DNA of 52,469 nt, taken from positions 1-52,469 of the forward strand of contig JAZQQB010000054.1 in assembly GCA_045628865.1 (NCBI GenBank), read 5' to 3'. A program made the translations under genes and the position numbers. This document shows positions 1 to 9,800 of this stretch, one piece after another. The notes beneath the pieces are model-generated. The model saw nothing but the letters and a program-made list of their open reading frames with translations. It searched no databases and was not told where the DNA came from. The stretch comes from JAZQQB01 sp045628865 (GTDB taxonomy: Bacteria; Bacillota; Clostridia; Lachnospirales; Lachnospiraceae). Each line of letters starts with the position of its first letter. The stretch's first letter is position 1.

Positions 1-210
1 AGGTCTTCCTCCACATGTGCTTGCACAGATGTGGAGGAAAGACTTTGGGACACGCACAAATATGAGCATAAAAGTGGGGCGTAAGCGCCACTTTTATGCT
101 CATATTTGTGCGGATTGTGGGAGCGCAAGGCGCGGAACAATCCGTAGAATCCGTTTTTGGGGCTTTTGCCACCCTAATCCTGATAGGAAATTCTTCGAAT
201 TTCCTACAGT
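1..210. repeat. cluster of four palindromic hairpins
   Basis: Four inverted repeats follow each other. One is at 5-43 (CTTCCTCCACAT against ATGTGGAGGAAAG). One at 54-110 has arms of about 24 bp around GGCGTAAGC. One at 111-144 (CGGATTGT against ACAATCCG) has a GAGCGCAAGGCGCGG core. The last is at 184-207 (TAGGAAATTC against GAATTTCCTA). The GC-rich core resembles the one at 14470-14500, so this is probably another member of the modular palindromic element family in this window. No open frame here looks like a real gene. Confidence 0.7.
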
Positions 211-240
211 GAGAGCGAAAAATGTGATTAATGTAGTAAA
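204..240. repeat. single copy of the hairpin unit found in the 84-bp array
   Basis: The motif CTACAGTGAGAGC, an A-run, TGTGATT and TGTAGTAAA matches the core of the units repeated every 84 bp at 34228-34600. It is an isolated copy about 34 kb from the array. The arms CTACA and TGTAG are complementary. Confidence 0.55.
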
Positions 241-310
241 CAGTGTTTGGAATCTAGTTAAAAAGTGCTGGCTTAGAAAATTGTATCAGTGTCAGAAGCG
301 AAAAATGGAG

Positions 311-466
311 GGAAAATGGCTGCAGTGCCAGAAACCCATCATTATGAAACTTTGCCAGAAGTGAGGATTGGAAGGAAAAACCCCAAAAGCCGAAAACCCA
401 TCAGGACAAAATGGCAAAAAATGGAAGGAAAATGGCTACAGTGCCAGAAAAACATCAGTGATTGAA
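311..466. repeat. imperfect direct repeat pair
   Basis: GGAAAATGGCTGCAGTGCC at 311 recurs as GGAAAATGGCTACAGTGCC at 427, followed in both by AGAAA and an ACATC or CCATC block. The copies are about 40 bp long and 116 bp apart. The whole stretch 240-620 is A-rich without a credible ribosome binding site or gene, so it looks like non-coding repeat debris. Confidence 0.5.
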
Positions 467-631
467 GAAGAGATTGGAAGGAAAAAAGGAAAACTGGGAA
501 AAACCTTCAGAAAGAGTGACCAGAATTGGAAAAAACATTGCTTAATCTTCCTGCCAAGACTGGTGAGTGTCAATCCCCCACTGAGATAAAGCCTCCGGCG
601 AATCGCAGGCGTGGCAAGCTTAAGCAAAAAC

Positions 632-658
632 AAAAAAATAGGAGCATTCATGCTCCTA
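632..658 (-). terminator. intrinsic terminator of the tRNA-Thr transcript
   Basis: On the minus strand an 8-bp stem (TAGGAGCA against TGCTCCTA, loop 4 nt) is followed by seven T residues and then further T-rich sequence. It lies about 15 bp beyond the tRNA 3' end. Confidence 0.85.
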
Positions 659-672
659 CTACAAAAAACATA

Positions 673-745
673 AGCTGATGATGGGACTCGAACCCACGAT
701 CTATTGATTACGAATCAATTGCTCTACCGACTGAGCCACATCAGC
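673..745 (-). tRNA. tRNA-Thr (anticodon CGU)
   Basis: The minus strand folds as a full cloverleaf. The acceptor stem is GCTGATG/CATCAGC, the D arm GCTC-AGTCGGTA-GAGC, the anticodon arm ATTGA-TTCGTAA-TCAAT with CGT at positions 34-36, the variable loop AGATC, and the T arm GTGGG-TTCGAGT-CCCAT. The discriminator base is T. CCA is not encoded. The gene has its own promoter and terminator. Confidence 0.96.
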
Positions 746-756
746 GAATATATAGA

Positions 757-785
757 ATTATAAACAATTTTACACGAAAAAGCAA
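757..785 (-). promoter_or_regulatory. sigma-A promoter of tRNA-Thr
   Basis: Read on the minus strand, TTGCTT, a 17-nt spacer and TATAAT end 11 nt before the first base of the tRNA. Confidence 0.8.
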
Positions 786-920
786 GATTCTTTTCTTTTT
801 TCAGCGTTGAAAATAAATCGTGATTTTGTTATTAATGTTCAGTTCTGACATACGGTACTTAACATTCACAAAAACACAACTGCGAATTTAGTAACAATGT
901 ACAAAAATAAAAAAAGGATA

Positions 921-949
921 TTGACAAAATTGTAAAAAGTTACTATGAT
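921..949 (+). promoter_or_regulatory. consensus sigma-A promoter of the 956-1417 transcript
   Basis: TTGACA at 921, a 17-nt spacer and TATGAT at 944-949. This is one of the best promoter matches in the window, yet no gene with a ribosome binding site follows for over a kilobase. Predicted start is about 956. Confidence 0.8.
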
Positions 950-955
950 TGTCTA

Positions 956-1417
956 CAGGGTTTGCAAGAACACTATTGTATCTGCAATAATCGATGACTT
1001 TTGGGGAAAAGGAATCGCACGTATAGGGGTATGCGTGGAAGCAGGAAAGGTTACAAGTGTTTAAAGAGTTTTTTGACATGTAATGAACAGGGTGGATTGA
1101 AACCGGGAGAATTGATTTGTCTTGGATGAATGAAGTGTTGTAAAGAGAAATTCTTTATGAAAAGTGTTATTGGGTACCGTCGTTATCTTGAAGAAGGTAC
1201 GACAAAAAAGCTATTTTGTTTTGATTAGAACATGATGAATAAATGATTCTGTGCTTGAGTCGAAATCGTAATGATTCATAATTGAAACAGGGAGAGAAAA
1301 AGTTATTGGTCCAGGTTGACCGAAAAAAGTTAGTACATTAGGTGATAAGCCTTTTGGAGAAGATTCTTATGGGAAAGAGCTGTAGAAAATGAGTGATTAT
1401 TTTCTACAGCTCTTTTG
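956..1417 (+). ncRNA. candidate large non-coding RNA, family unknown
   Basis: A transcript of about 460 nt is bounded by the promoter at 921-949 and the 17-bp terminator hairpin at 1374-1417. Stops in all three frames leave no protein gene. The only ribosome-binding-site-like start would give an eight-residue peptide from GTG at 1059. Internal stems are visible, for example CACGTATA/TATGCGTG around GGGG at 1019-1038 and GTACC/GGTAC around 1176-1200. It matches no riboswitch, tmRNA, RNase P or 6S RNA that I can recognise. Its size and closeness to a tRNA recall large ornate RNAs such as ROOL or GOLLD, but I cannot show a match. The two 3' arms GGTACC and TACGAC are not a T-box. Confidence 0.5.
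1374..1417 (+). terminator. strong intrinsic terminator of the 956-1417 transcript
   Basis: Perfect 17-bp stem (1374-1390 with 1399-1415), an 8-nt loop GAGTGATT, and a short T-tract. The stem is A-rich at its foot, so it may terminate in either direction. Confidence 0.8.
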
Positions 1418-1440
1418 CTATGCTCTGAGTTGATAAATTT

Positions 1441-1581
1441 GTTACTGCACACACCTTGTGTGCACAGTAACGAATTTCGGCCCATTGAAAGTGCATCTTC
1501 GATGCAGGGGCTGAAATTTTGCGAAATATACTTCTTGGCGCATAACTTGACAGCAAGTGTCAAGTCTGCGTCTGTACAGTA
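1441..1581. repeat. palindromic element with GTTACTG / CAGTAAC ends
   Basis: GTTACTG at 1441 has two CAGTAAC partners, at about 1465 and at 1575-1581. Inside are CACACA/TGTGTG, a nested hairpin around GTGCATC/GATGCA at 1490-1507 flanked by AATTTCGGCCC and GGGGCTGAAATT, and ACTTGACA/TGTCAAGT at 1547-1567. The outer CAGTAAC end is shared with the elements at 19911 and 39412, so it is probably a relative. Confidence 0.55.
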
Positions 1582-1963
1582 ACATAAATTTACATAAAAC
1601 TGTTATAAAATGCATAAAAACCCTTGATTATTCATTGAAATAGGGGTATATTGCATAAGGATGCATAAAATATGATTAAAAATGTATATTTTCTGTGTTG
1701 TACGTATACATTTGTGAAATGTTGCTAGTAAAAACTCAAAAGTAGTTTAAATTTATTGCGTTTTATGACTAGACGAAATGATAAATGTAGTGTATTATAC
1801 TTTTTGACTTTAATGCGTTACAGTTATGACAACCTAAAGTATATTCCTAATATTTGGAAGATGTGGGGATATTTAAGTGACGCAAACGGTTTGCACATAG
1901 AACATGATAGTGACATAGCCTACGGTTATGTCATTGATAAGATGTTATCATATCGAAATAACA
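1582..1963. other. gene-free region upstream of argH with several inverted repeats
   Basis: No gene is supported here. Three short palindromes are visible: GCAAACGGTTTGC at 1882-1894, TGACATA/TATGTCA at 1911-1933 and ATGTTAT/ATAACAT at 1942-1963. The last two lie just upstream of the argH -35 box. TGCATAA is repeated near 1611, 1651 and 1662, loosely resembling arginine-repressor half sites. An open frame at 1756-2070 overlaps the argH start and has no ribosome binding site; I do not regard it as a gene. Confidence 0.5.
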
Positions 1964-1992
1964 TTGCAATCATATTTGTATTATGTTATATT
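1964..1992 (+). promoter_or_regulatory. sigma-A promoter of argH
   Basis: TTGCAA at 1964, a 17-nt spacer and TATATT at 1987-1992. Transcription would start near 1999, leaving a leader of about 28 nt that contains the GTGGAGG ribosome binding site. Confidence 0.7.
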
Positions 1993-2026
1993 AAAATAAG
2001 ATTTGACAAAGTGGAGGACTTTGAAA

Positions 2027-3403
<1,377 letters not shown>

Positions 3404-3570
3404 TAGTATTCGGATTTACTTCTTTAGAAGCAGCAATGCATATAAAAGAGTGAATTTGAATGGTTTTGATATCAACAACAGACAGTGGTTGTTTTAGATA
3501 TATAGGAAAGAAAAGTCAATCCATGCAGGAAGGCTTTTATGAGGAGAGGAAGAAAGGTAGGAGAAAAGTC

Positions 3571-4656
3571 ATGAGTGACAAATTAAAAGTTGGTATTTTA
3601 GGTGGAACTGGTATGGTAGGCCAGAGATTTATCGCATTGTTAGAGAATCATCCTTGGTTTGAGGTTGTAACAATCGCAGCTTCCCCACGTTCTGCAGGAA
3701 AGACATACGCTGAAGCAGTTGGTGATCGTTGGAAAATGGATACTCCAATGCCAGAAGCAGTTAAAAATATTGTAGTAATGAATGTTAACGAAGTTGAAAA
3801 GGTTGCAGCAAATGTAGATTTTGTATTCTCTGCAGTTGATATGTCTAAGGACGAAATCAAGAAGATTGAAGAGGAATATGCTAAGACAGAAACTCCAGTT
3901 GTTTCTAACAACTCAGCTCATAGATGGACCAAAGACGTTCCAATGATGGTTCCAGAAATCAATGCAAGCCATGTAGAAGTAATTGAAGCTCAGAAGAAAC
4001 GTCTTGGTACAACAAAGGGCTTTATCGCTGTTAAACCTAACTGTTCTATCCAGAGCTATGCTCCAGCTTTAACAGCCTGGAGAGAGTTTGAACCATACGA
4101 AGTAGTTGTAACAACATATCAGGCTATTTCAGGTGCTGGTAAGACATTTAAGGATTGGCCAGAAATGGTAGGAAATATCATTCCTTATATTGGTGGCGAA
4201 GAAGAGAAATCTGAGAAAGAGCCATTAAGACTTTGGGGTAAGGTTGAAAACGGAGAAATCGTTCCAGCTGAAAGTCCAGTGATCACAAGCCAGTGTATTC
4301 GTGTCCCAGTTTTAAATGGACATACAGCAGCTGCATTTGTAAAATTCAAACAGAAGGTTACAAAAGAGCAGTTAATTGAAAAATTAGTTACATTTAAGGG
4401 TGCTCCACAGGAACTTGATCTTCCTTCTGCTCCAAAGCAGTTTATCCAGTACATGGAAGAAGACAACAGACCACAGGTTTCTGAAGATGTAAATTATGAA
4501 AACGGTATGGGTATCAGCATCGGACGTCTTCGTGAAGATTCTGTTTACGATTGGAAGTTTGTTGGCCTTTCACACAATACAGTAAGAGGCGCTGCAGGTG
4601 GTGCTGTACTTTGTGCTGAATTGTTAAAGGCAAAAGGATATATCACAAAGAAATAA
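3571..4656 (+). CDS. asd: aspartate-semialdehyde dehydrogenase (archaeal/fungal type)
   Basis: The 361-residue enzyme reduces aspartyl phosphate to aspartate semialdehyde with NADPH, a branch point for lysine, threonine, methionine and diaminopimelate. The nucleotide-binding GGTGMVGQR is near residues 10-18, SNNSAHRW follows in the middle, and the catalytic Cys158 lies in KPNCSIQSY. The overall layout, including GGEEEKSEKEP, is that of the archaeal/fungal Asd class rather than the E. coli class. ATG 3571 is preceded by GGTAGGAG at 3556-3563; the longer open frame back to 3460 adds a non-conserved tail. Codon use is strongly biased, as expected for a highly expressed gene. No lysine riboswitch is visible in the 167 bp before it. 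Confidence 0.95.
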   Translation: MSDKLKVGILGGTGMVGQRFIALLENHPWFEVVTIAASPRSAGKTYAEAVGDRWKMDTPMPEAVKNIVVMNVNEVEKVAANVDFVFSAVDMSKDEIKKIEEEYAKTETPVVSNNSAHRWTKDVPMMVPEINASHVEVIEAQKKRLGTTKGFIAVKPNCSIQSYAPALTAWREFEPYEVVVTTYQAISGAGKTFKDWPEMVGNIIPYIGGEEEKSEKEPLRLWGKVENGEIVPAESPVITSQCIRVPVLNGHTAAAFVKFKQKVTKEQLIEKLVTFKGAPQELDLPSAPKQFIQYMEEDNRPQVSEDVNYENGMGISIGRLREDSVYDWKFVGLSHNTVRGAAGGAVLCAELLKAKGYITKK

Positions 4657-4707
4657 TTTTTCTTTGCTAGAGTCTAAGGACTCAAAAATTTGAGGGATAA
4701 AAATAAG

Positions 4708-4749
4708 CATTGCATTCATCTGTTAAGTTGCGATGGGATGAATGCAGTG
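4708..4749. repeat. inverted repeat between asd and the ATPase gene
   Basis: Arms of 13 bp (CATTGCATTCATC against GATGAATGCAGTG, one wobble pair) enclose 16 nt. There is no T-run after it, so it is not a standard terminator; it lies 12 nt before the ribosome-binding-like GGGAGGA. Confidence 0.5.
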
Positions 4750-4793
4750 TGAAAAATATATGAGGGAGGATGGGCATTTGCCCTTGGAAACAT

Positions 4794-6155
4794 ATGAATA
4801 TTGTTAGAACGTCACAGTTGCAGTATTTACAGCACTATTATGAAACACCAGGTAGTCAGTTGATTGTTTTGTATGGTCAGAGCAATGTTGGTAAGACTTC
4901 TTTGGTGAAAGATTTTGTCAAGGACAAGAGCCATTTCTATTTCTACGCTCGTCCTTGTTCTGAAAGAGAAATGCAGTATCAATGGGGAAAAGAATTAGAA
5001 CAGAAGGGTGCTTCCATGGAGGAATATCCTACCTATGATGAAATTTTCTTTTCATTGACGAAACAGTCAGTACCAAAACAGATTATCGTCATCGATGAAT
5101 TCCAGAATGCGATCCATGCGGGTGAAGGATTTATGAATTCATTGACAGCATTTATGCATAATGAATGGGATAATCAGGCTGTATTTATCATTTTAATCTC
5201 ATCTGCCATTGGCTGGGTTGAGAATACCATGGTAAGTAAGATTGGTAAAGCAGCTTATGAAATTTCTGGATTTTTAAAGGTTCGTGAGTTGGGCTTTGGA
5301 GATCTTGAGAAATATTTTGGATATACAGATAAAGCTCAGAGTATTGAAACTTTTGCAACAATTGGTGGTACGCCAGGTTTTTGGCAGTATTTCGATAAGG
5401 ATAAGAGTTACAAGCAGAACGTTTGTGACAATATTTTGGATCGCAGAAGCTTTTTGCATCAGGAGGCAGATCGTCTTGTTCAGGCGGAACTTCGTGAGAC
5501 CAATGTATATCATTCTATTTTGGCAGCCATTGCATCTGGTAAGTATAAATTAAATGATCTGCATCTTCATACTGGTTTTTCCAGAGCGAAGATCAGTGTT
5601 TATTTGAAAAACCTGATGGAATTGGAAATTGTTGAAAAAGTATTTTCTTATGATACAGCAGGAAAAGAGAACACAATGAAGGGTATTTATCGAATTACCA
5701 ATTCACTGGTACATTTTTATTTTAGATACATGTATCCGCATTACAGTGATTTAGAAGTGATGGATCCTGAGGAATTTTATGATACTTATATAGCAGATGA
5801 TTTAGATCATTATGTAGAAGAACATTTTAGAAAAGCTTGCGAATCTATTATCAATGAAATGAATCATAGTGGTCGTTTACCAATTAAGGTGGAAGATTAC
5901 GGCGAATGGGTAGGTAAAGTTGGTAATATTCATTATTTAGGACAGAGCGAGAACGGAACCTTTTTGGTTGCATATTGCAACTGGGAGAAGCCGGTGTTTG
6001 ATTACTCAGACTATGAATGGTTATTGTTCTGCTGCGAAAAAGCAAAGATTTCAGCAGATTATGTTTATATTTTTAACAGAGGTAAATTTGACGCAAAATT
6101 GCTTGAAGCAGGTGCTATAAAGGATAATTTACATTTGATCAGTATGATGAAATAG
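4794..6155 (+). CDS. AAA-type ATPase of the archaeal-ATPase/DUF234 family
   Basis: The 453-residue protein has a Walker A motif GQSNVGKTS at residues 28-36 and a Walker B motif IIVIDEFQN near residue 100. A winged-helix-like middle part contains LHTGFSRAKISVYLKNL. The C-terminal part (KVGNIHYLGQSENGTFLVAYC) looks like the nuclease-like DUF234 fold common in archaeal and Clostridia ATPases of this group. The substrate is unknown. The start is uncertain: ATG 4770 is in frame but touches GGGAGGA with no spacing, so ATG 4794 is preferred although its own ribosome binding site is weak. It is a single gene ended by a terminator. The family occurs in many copies per genome in anaerobes, so no pathway can be inferred from context. 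Confidence 0.8.
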   Translation: MNIVRTSQLQYLQHYYETPGSQLIVLYGQSNVGKTSLVKDFVKDKSHFYFYARPCSEREMQYQWGKELEQKGASMEEYPTYDEIFFSLTKQSVPKQIIVIDEFQNAIHAGEGFMNSLTAFMHNEWDNQAVFIILISSAIGWVENTMVSKIGKAAYEISGFLKVRELGFGDLEKYFGYTDKAQSIETFATIGGTPGFWQYFDKDKSYKQNVCDNILDRRSFLHQEADRLVQAELRETNVYHSILAAIASGKYKLNDLHLHTGFSRAKISVYLKNLMELEIVEKVFSYDTAGKENTMKGIYRITNSLVHFYFRYMYPHYSDLEVMDPEEFYDTYIADDLDHYVEEHFRKACESIINEMNHSGRLPIKVEDYGEWVGKVGNIHYLGQSENGTFLVAYCNWEKPVFDYSDYEWLLFCCEKAKISADYVYIFNRGKFDAKLLEAGAIKDNLHLISMMK

Positions 6156-6220
6156 ATGATTATGTTGGCTATTGTTCAAAATAGATAAAAATAATAGTGT
6201 AATATAGTTAAAATTTATAA

Positions 6221-6262
6221 AAAAGAGATAGAAATCTACTGAATTTCCATCTCTTTTTTTGT
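6221..6262 (+). terminator. intrinsic terminator after the ATPase gene
   Basis: AAAGAGATAGAAAT pairs with ATTTCCATCTCTTT (one mismatch), loop about 7 nt, followed by a run of eight T residues. Confidence 0.85.
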
Positions 6263-6365
6263 TACAAAAATCAATAGAAAATGTTACAAAAAAACGATAT
6301 TATGTAACAAATAGATAAATTTTAACCAAAATGCAATGTATAGTCTTAATGAGGGGTAAGTTGCA

Positions 6366-6394
6366 GTTTTGGGTGATTTTTTATAAAGTATAAT
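6366..6394 (+). promoter_or_regulatory. probable promoter of the topoisomerase operon
   Basis: A perfect TATAAT lies at 6389-6394, with only a weak -35 (GTTTTG, 17-nt spacer). The segment 6260-6306 upstream has GTTACAAAA three times, once inverted, plus ATCAATAG at 6270, the same core as the hairpin array at 18979-19250. Confidence 0.45.
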
Positions 6395-6436
6395 TACCAG
6401 GGTGAATTTAAATTTTATGTAAGGGGGGTATCGATC

Positions 6437-6817
6437 ATGCCAGAAACATATTTAAAGATTGATCGTACATTTATGAATGATTTAAAGAAGCAGTATGGAG
6501 GGTTATCCAGACTTCGCTTTTTGAAGGCAAGAAAGCAGTTTAAGAAGCAGTACGGTGTAGACTATGAATATTCATCTTATGTAGAAAATAATGGAATTCA
6601 TGTCCCTGGAAATAATTGGGATCAGGAAAATGTTTATGCATACAACGAGATCGAAAGTATGATGGAATCAGAAAAGGCATATACATTTGTGACAAGGAAA
6701 CAGGAATTCGTTTTTGTAGGGAAAGACGGATTGAATGAAGTTGCATTTAAAACATTTGTAAAAAGACTTTTCGACGCACGCATTTTGAAATGTGAATCAT
6801 TACCTGCATCCTTTTAA
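6437..6817 (+). CDS. small conserved-looking protein ahead of the topoisomerase gene
   Basis: I do not recognise this 126-residue protein. It has no signal peptide or membrane segment. The N-terminal half is basic (KKQYGGLSRLRFLKARKQFKKQYG) and the rest is mixed alpha/beta in appearance. A strong ribosome binding site AAGGGGGGT lies 7-15 nt before ATG 6437. The topoisomerase start follows only 15 nt after its stop, so the two are almost certainly co-transcribed and the product may work with it on DNA. That role is inferred only from the spacing and the basic charge. Confidence 0.75.
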   Translation: MPETYLKIDRTFMNDLKKQYGGLSRLRFLKARKQFKKQYGVDYEYSSYVENNGIHVPGNNWDQENVYAYNEIESMMESEKAYTFVTRKQEFVFVGKDGLNEVAFKTFVKRLFDARILKCESLPASF

Positions 6818-6832
6818 TGGGGGTCAGTATTT

Positions 6833-9800
6833 TTGAGTAAAACATTGATTATTACAGAAAAACCGTCCGTTGCCAGAGATTATGCAAAGATTTTGAAGGT
6901 GAACGGACCAAGAGCTGAGGGATTGATCGAGGATGATCATTATGTGATTACCTGGTGCGTTGGACATTTGGTTGAAATGTTGTATCCTGATGCTTATGAT
7001 TCTCGCTTTAAAAAATGGACGTTAGAGGATCTTCCCTTTCTTCCTAGAGATTACAAATATGATGTTATTGCCAATGTAAAAAGGCAGTATGAAATCGTAA
7101 ATCACAGTTTGCACAGAGAAGACATTGATACTGTGTTGTGGGCAGGTGACTCGGGGAAGGAAGGTCAGGTCATTGAAGAAAACTTACGTAGATTCGGTGG
7201 CGTGAGAGAGGGCATGGTTGAAAAACGTGTCTGGATAGATTCCTGTACAGAAGAGGAAATTCTTCGAGGAATCAGAGAAGCAAAGCCAATGTCAGAGTAT
7301 GACAATCTGGCAAATTCCGGTATCATGCGTTCCATTGAAGATTATGCAGTGGGTATCAATTTTTCCAGAGCCATGTCTGTTCGATATGGAAACATGCTGA
7401 ATCAGGCTAGTGGTACAGAGAAATATACAGCCATTGCAATCGGTCGAGTTATGACCTGTGTTCTCGGTATGGTTGTGAAGCGAGAACGTGAAATTCGTGA
7501 TTTTAAAGAAACTGCATTTTATAAGATAGCAGGGGATTTCTCAGATTTCCATGTCAGTGCTGAATGGAAAGTGAACGAGAACTCTCCTTATTTTGGTACT
7601 CCGAAACTGTATAAGGAAAATGGTTTTGTGAATAAAACGGATGCCATATCCTTTATAGACTCGCTGCAGGGCGTTGAACCGGTGATCAAGAAGCTAGAGC
7701 AGACCACGACAAACTCAAAGGCACCGTTGTTATTTAACTTGGCAGAGCTTCAGGCAGAGTGTGCAAAAAGGTACAAGATCAGCCCGGATCAGACGCTGCA
7801 GGTGGCTCAGAATCTATATGAAAAGAAACTGACGACCTATCCAAGAACGGACGCCAGAGTTTTATCCAGCGCTATCGCTAAGGAAATCAGCAAGAATTTA
7901 TACGGGCTGAAAAAATATGCGCCAACGGTTAAATTTACGGAAACGATCCTTAGTCAGGGACTTCATAAGAATATAGCGAACACACAATATACAGATGATA
8001 AAAAGGTAACAGATCATTATGCCATCATTCCAACAGGAAATCTGTCAGAATATGATACCCTGACGGATTTGGAAAAGAGCGTTTATGATATGATCATCAG
8101 ACGATTCCTTAGTATTTTTTATCCACCTGCAAAGTATTTAAAAACTTCTATGGTGGTTGGGGTTTCAGTGGAGGAATTTTTTGCTTCCACAAAGACCTTG
8201 AAAAATCCTGGATACCTTGAGATCATTGGAAAAGACAAGCCAAAGGGTGAGGAAGATAATAAAAACAATGAGGAGCAGCCGGATGCAGGGGCGGCCCTGG
8301 TAAGTCTTGCTTCTTCTTTGCAGGAGGGAGATTTGGTATCAGCCAATGGTTATTCCATCAAGGAGGGTAAGACACAGCCACCGAAGCGATATACCTCAGG
8401 ATCTATGGTGCTTGCCATGGAAAATGCGGGACAGCTTATTGAAGATGAAGAACTTCGTGCCCAGATCAAGGGTTCTGGAATTGGAACCTCTGCTACAAGA
8501 GCGGAGATCATTGCAAAGCTTGTGAATATCGGTTATCTTGCTTTGAACAAAAAGACACAGGTCCTCGCACCGGAAAAATTTGGTGAGATGGTCTATGAGA
8601 TCGTTAATATGACAGTGCCTGCCTTATTGGAACCGAAAATGACTGCTTCCTGGGAAAAGGGATTAGACGGTATTACCAACGGAACCGTTGATATGGAGGA
8701 TTACCGAAGTAAGCTAGAGGCTTATATTGAGCGTGAAACCAACCATATCAAGGATCATGATCTGACTGGTATTTTGGCGGATAAGATCGAACCTTTTGCA
8801 GATCACGATTATGATGTGATCGTTGAAAAACATAATATTGGTGCCAAGTGTCCATTTTGTGGTGGAGAAATAGAGACTACACCATTTGGTTATGGCTGTC
8901 AGAATTATCACACGGAAGCCGGCTGTAAGTTTTCCATTGGAAAGATTGCTGGAAAGCGTTTGTCAGAATCCACAGTGGTGAAGCTTGTGACAGAAGGGTG
9001 TACCGACGTGCTTACCGGTTTTACCAGTAAAACAGGAGTACCGTTTAAGGCAGCACTTCGACTAAAGGATGAAAATGGTGTGAAGTCCATTGCTTTTGAT
9101 TTTTCTAATGTGGAACCAGATACAGTGGATGGACTTGCCTGTCCGGTTTGTGGATCAAAGGTTGTTCGTACCGGCTTTGGTTTTGCTTGCGAAAATCGAA
9201 ACCGGGATGGCTCAGGCTGTTATTTCCAGATTGGTAAGGTTGCAGGAAAAGAGATCACAGAAGATATTTTAAAGGAACTTTTGGAAAATGGAAAAACCAA
9301 GATCCTAAAGGGCTTTACTTCGCAAAAGGGTAAGAAATTCGAGGCAGGACTTGAACTTACTGAGAATGAGGGAAGAAAGCAGGTTAGTTTTTATTTTCCA
9401 GATAATAGTCCAACACCGGTGGAGGGGCTTAAGTGTCCAGCTTGCGGTGGGCAGATGTTAAAGACTTTTTATGGATATGTTTGTGAGCATCATGCAAGGG
9501 AAGAAAAACCATGTTTATTTAGCATTGGAAAGATTGCAGGAAAAGAAATACCGGAAAAGGAAGTAAAGGCGCTTATCTTAAATGGTAAGACAGAGACCAT
9601 AAAGGGCTTTAAATCCAAAACGGGTAAGAAATTCAATGCAGTACTGAAGCTGGAAAAAAATGTGGAAGGCGGTATGAACATTGTTTTTGACTTTGAAGAT
9701 GTGGCGCCGGATAAATTAGAGGGTGTCTGTTGTCCGGATTGTGGCGGTGACATGTTGATCACGCCTGCGGGTTTTGGATGCGGTAATTACAAAAAAGAGG

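Noticed and set aside
17..651. Open frames of 60-115 codons at the left end on both strands
   Set aside because: They run across perfect hairpins and A-rich repeats, have no ribosome binding site and show no protein-like composition.
1141..1210. Possible T-box (GGGTACCGTCG) upstream of argH
   Set aside because: The T-box core is broken by an extra base, there is no stem I or specifier pattern, and no matching terminator pairs with it.
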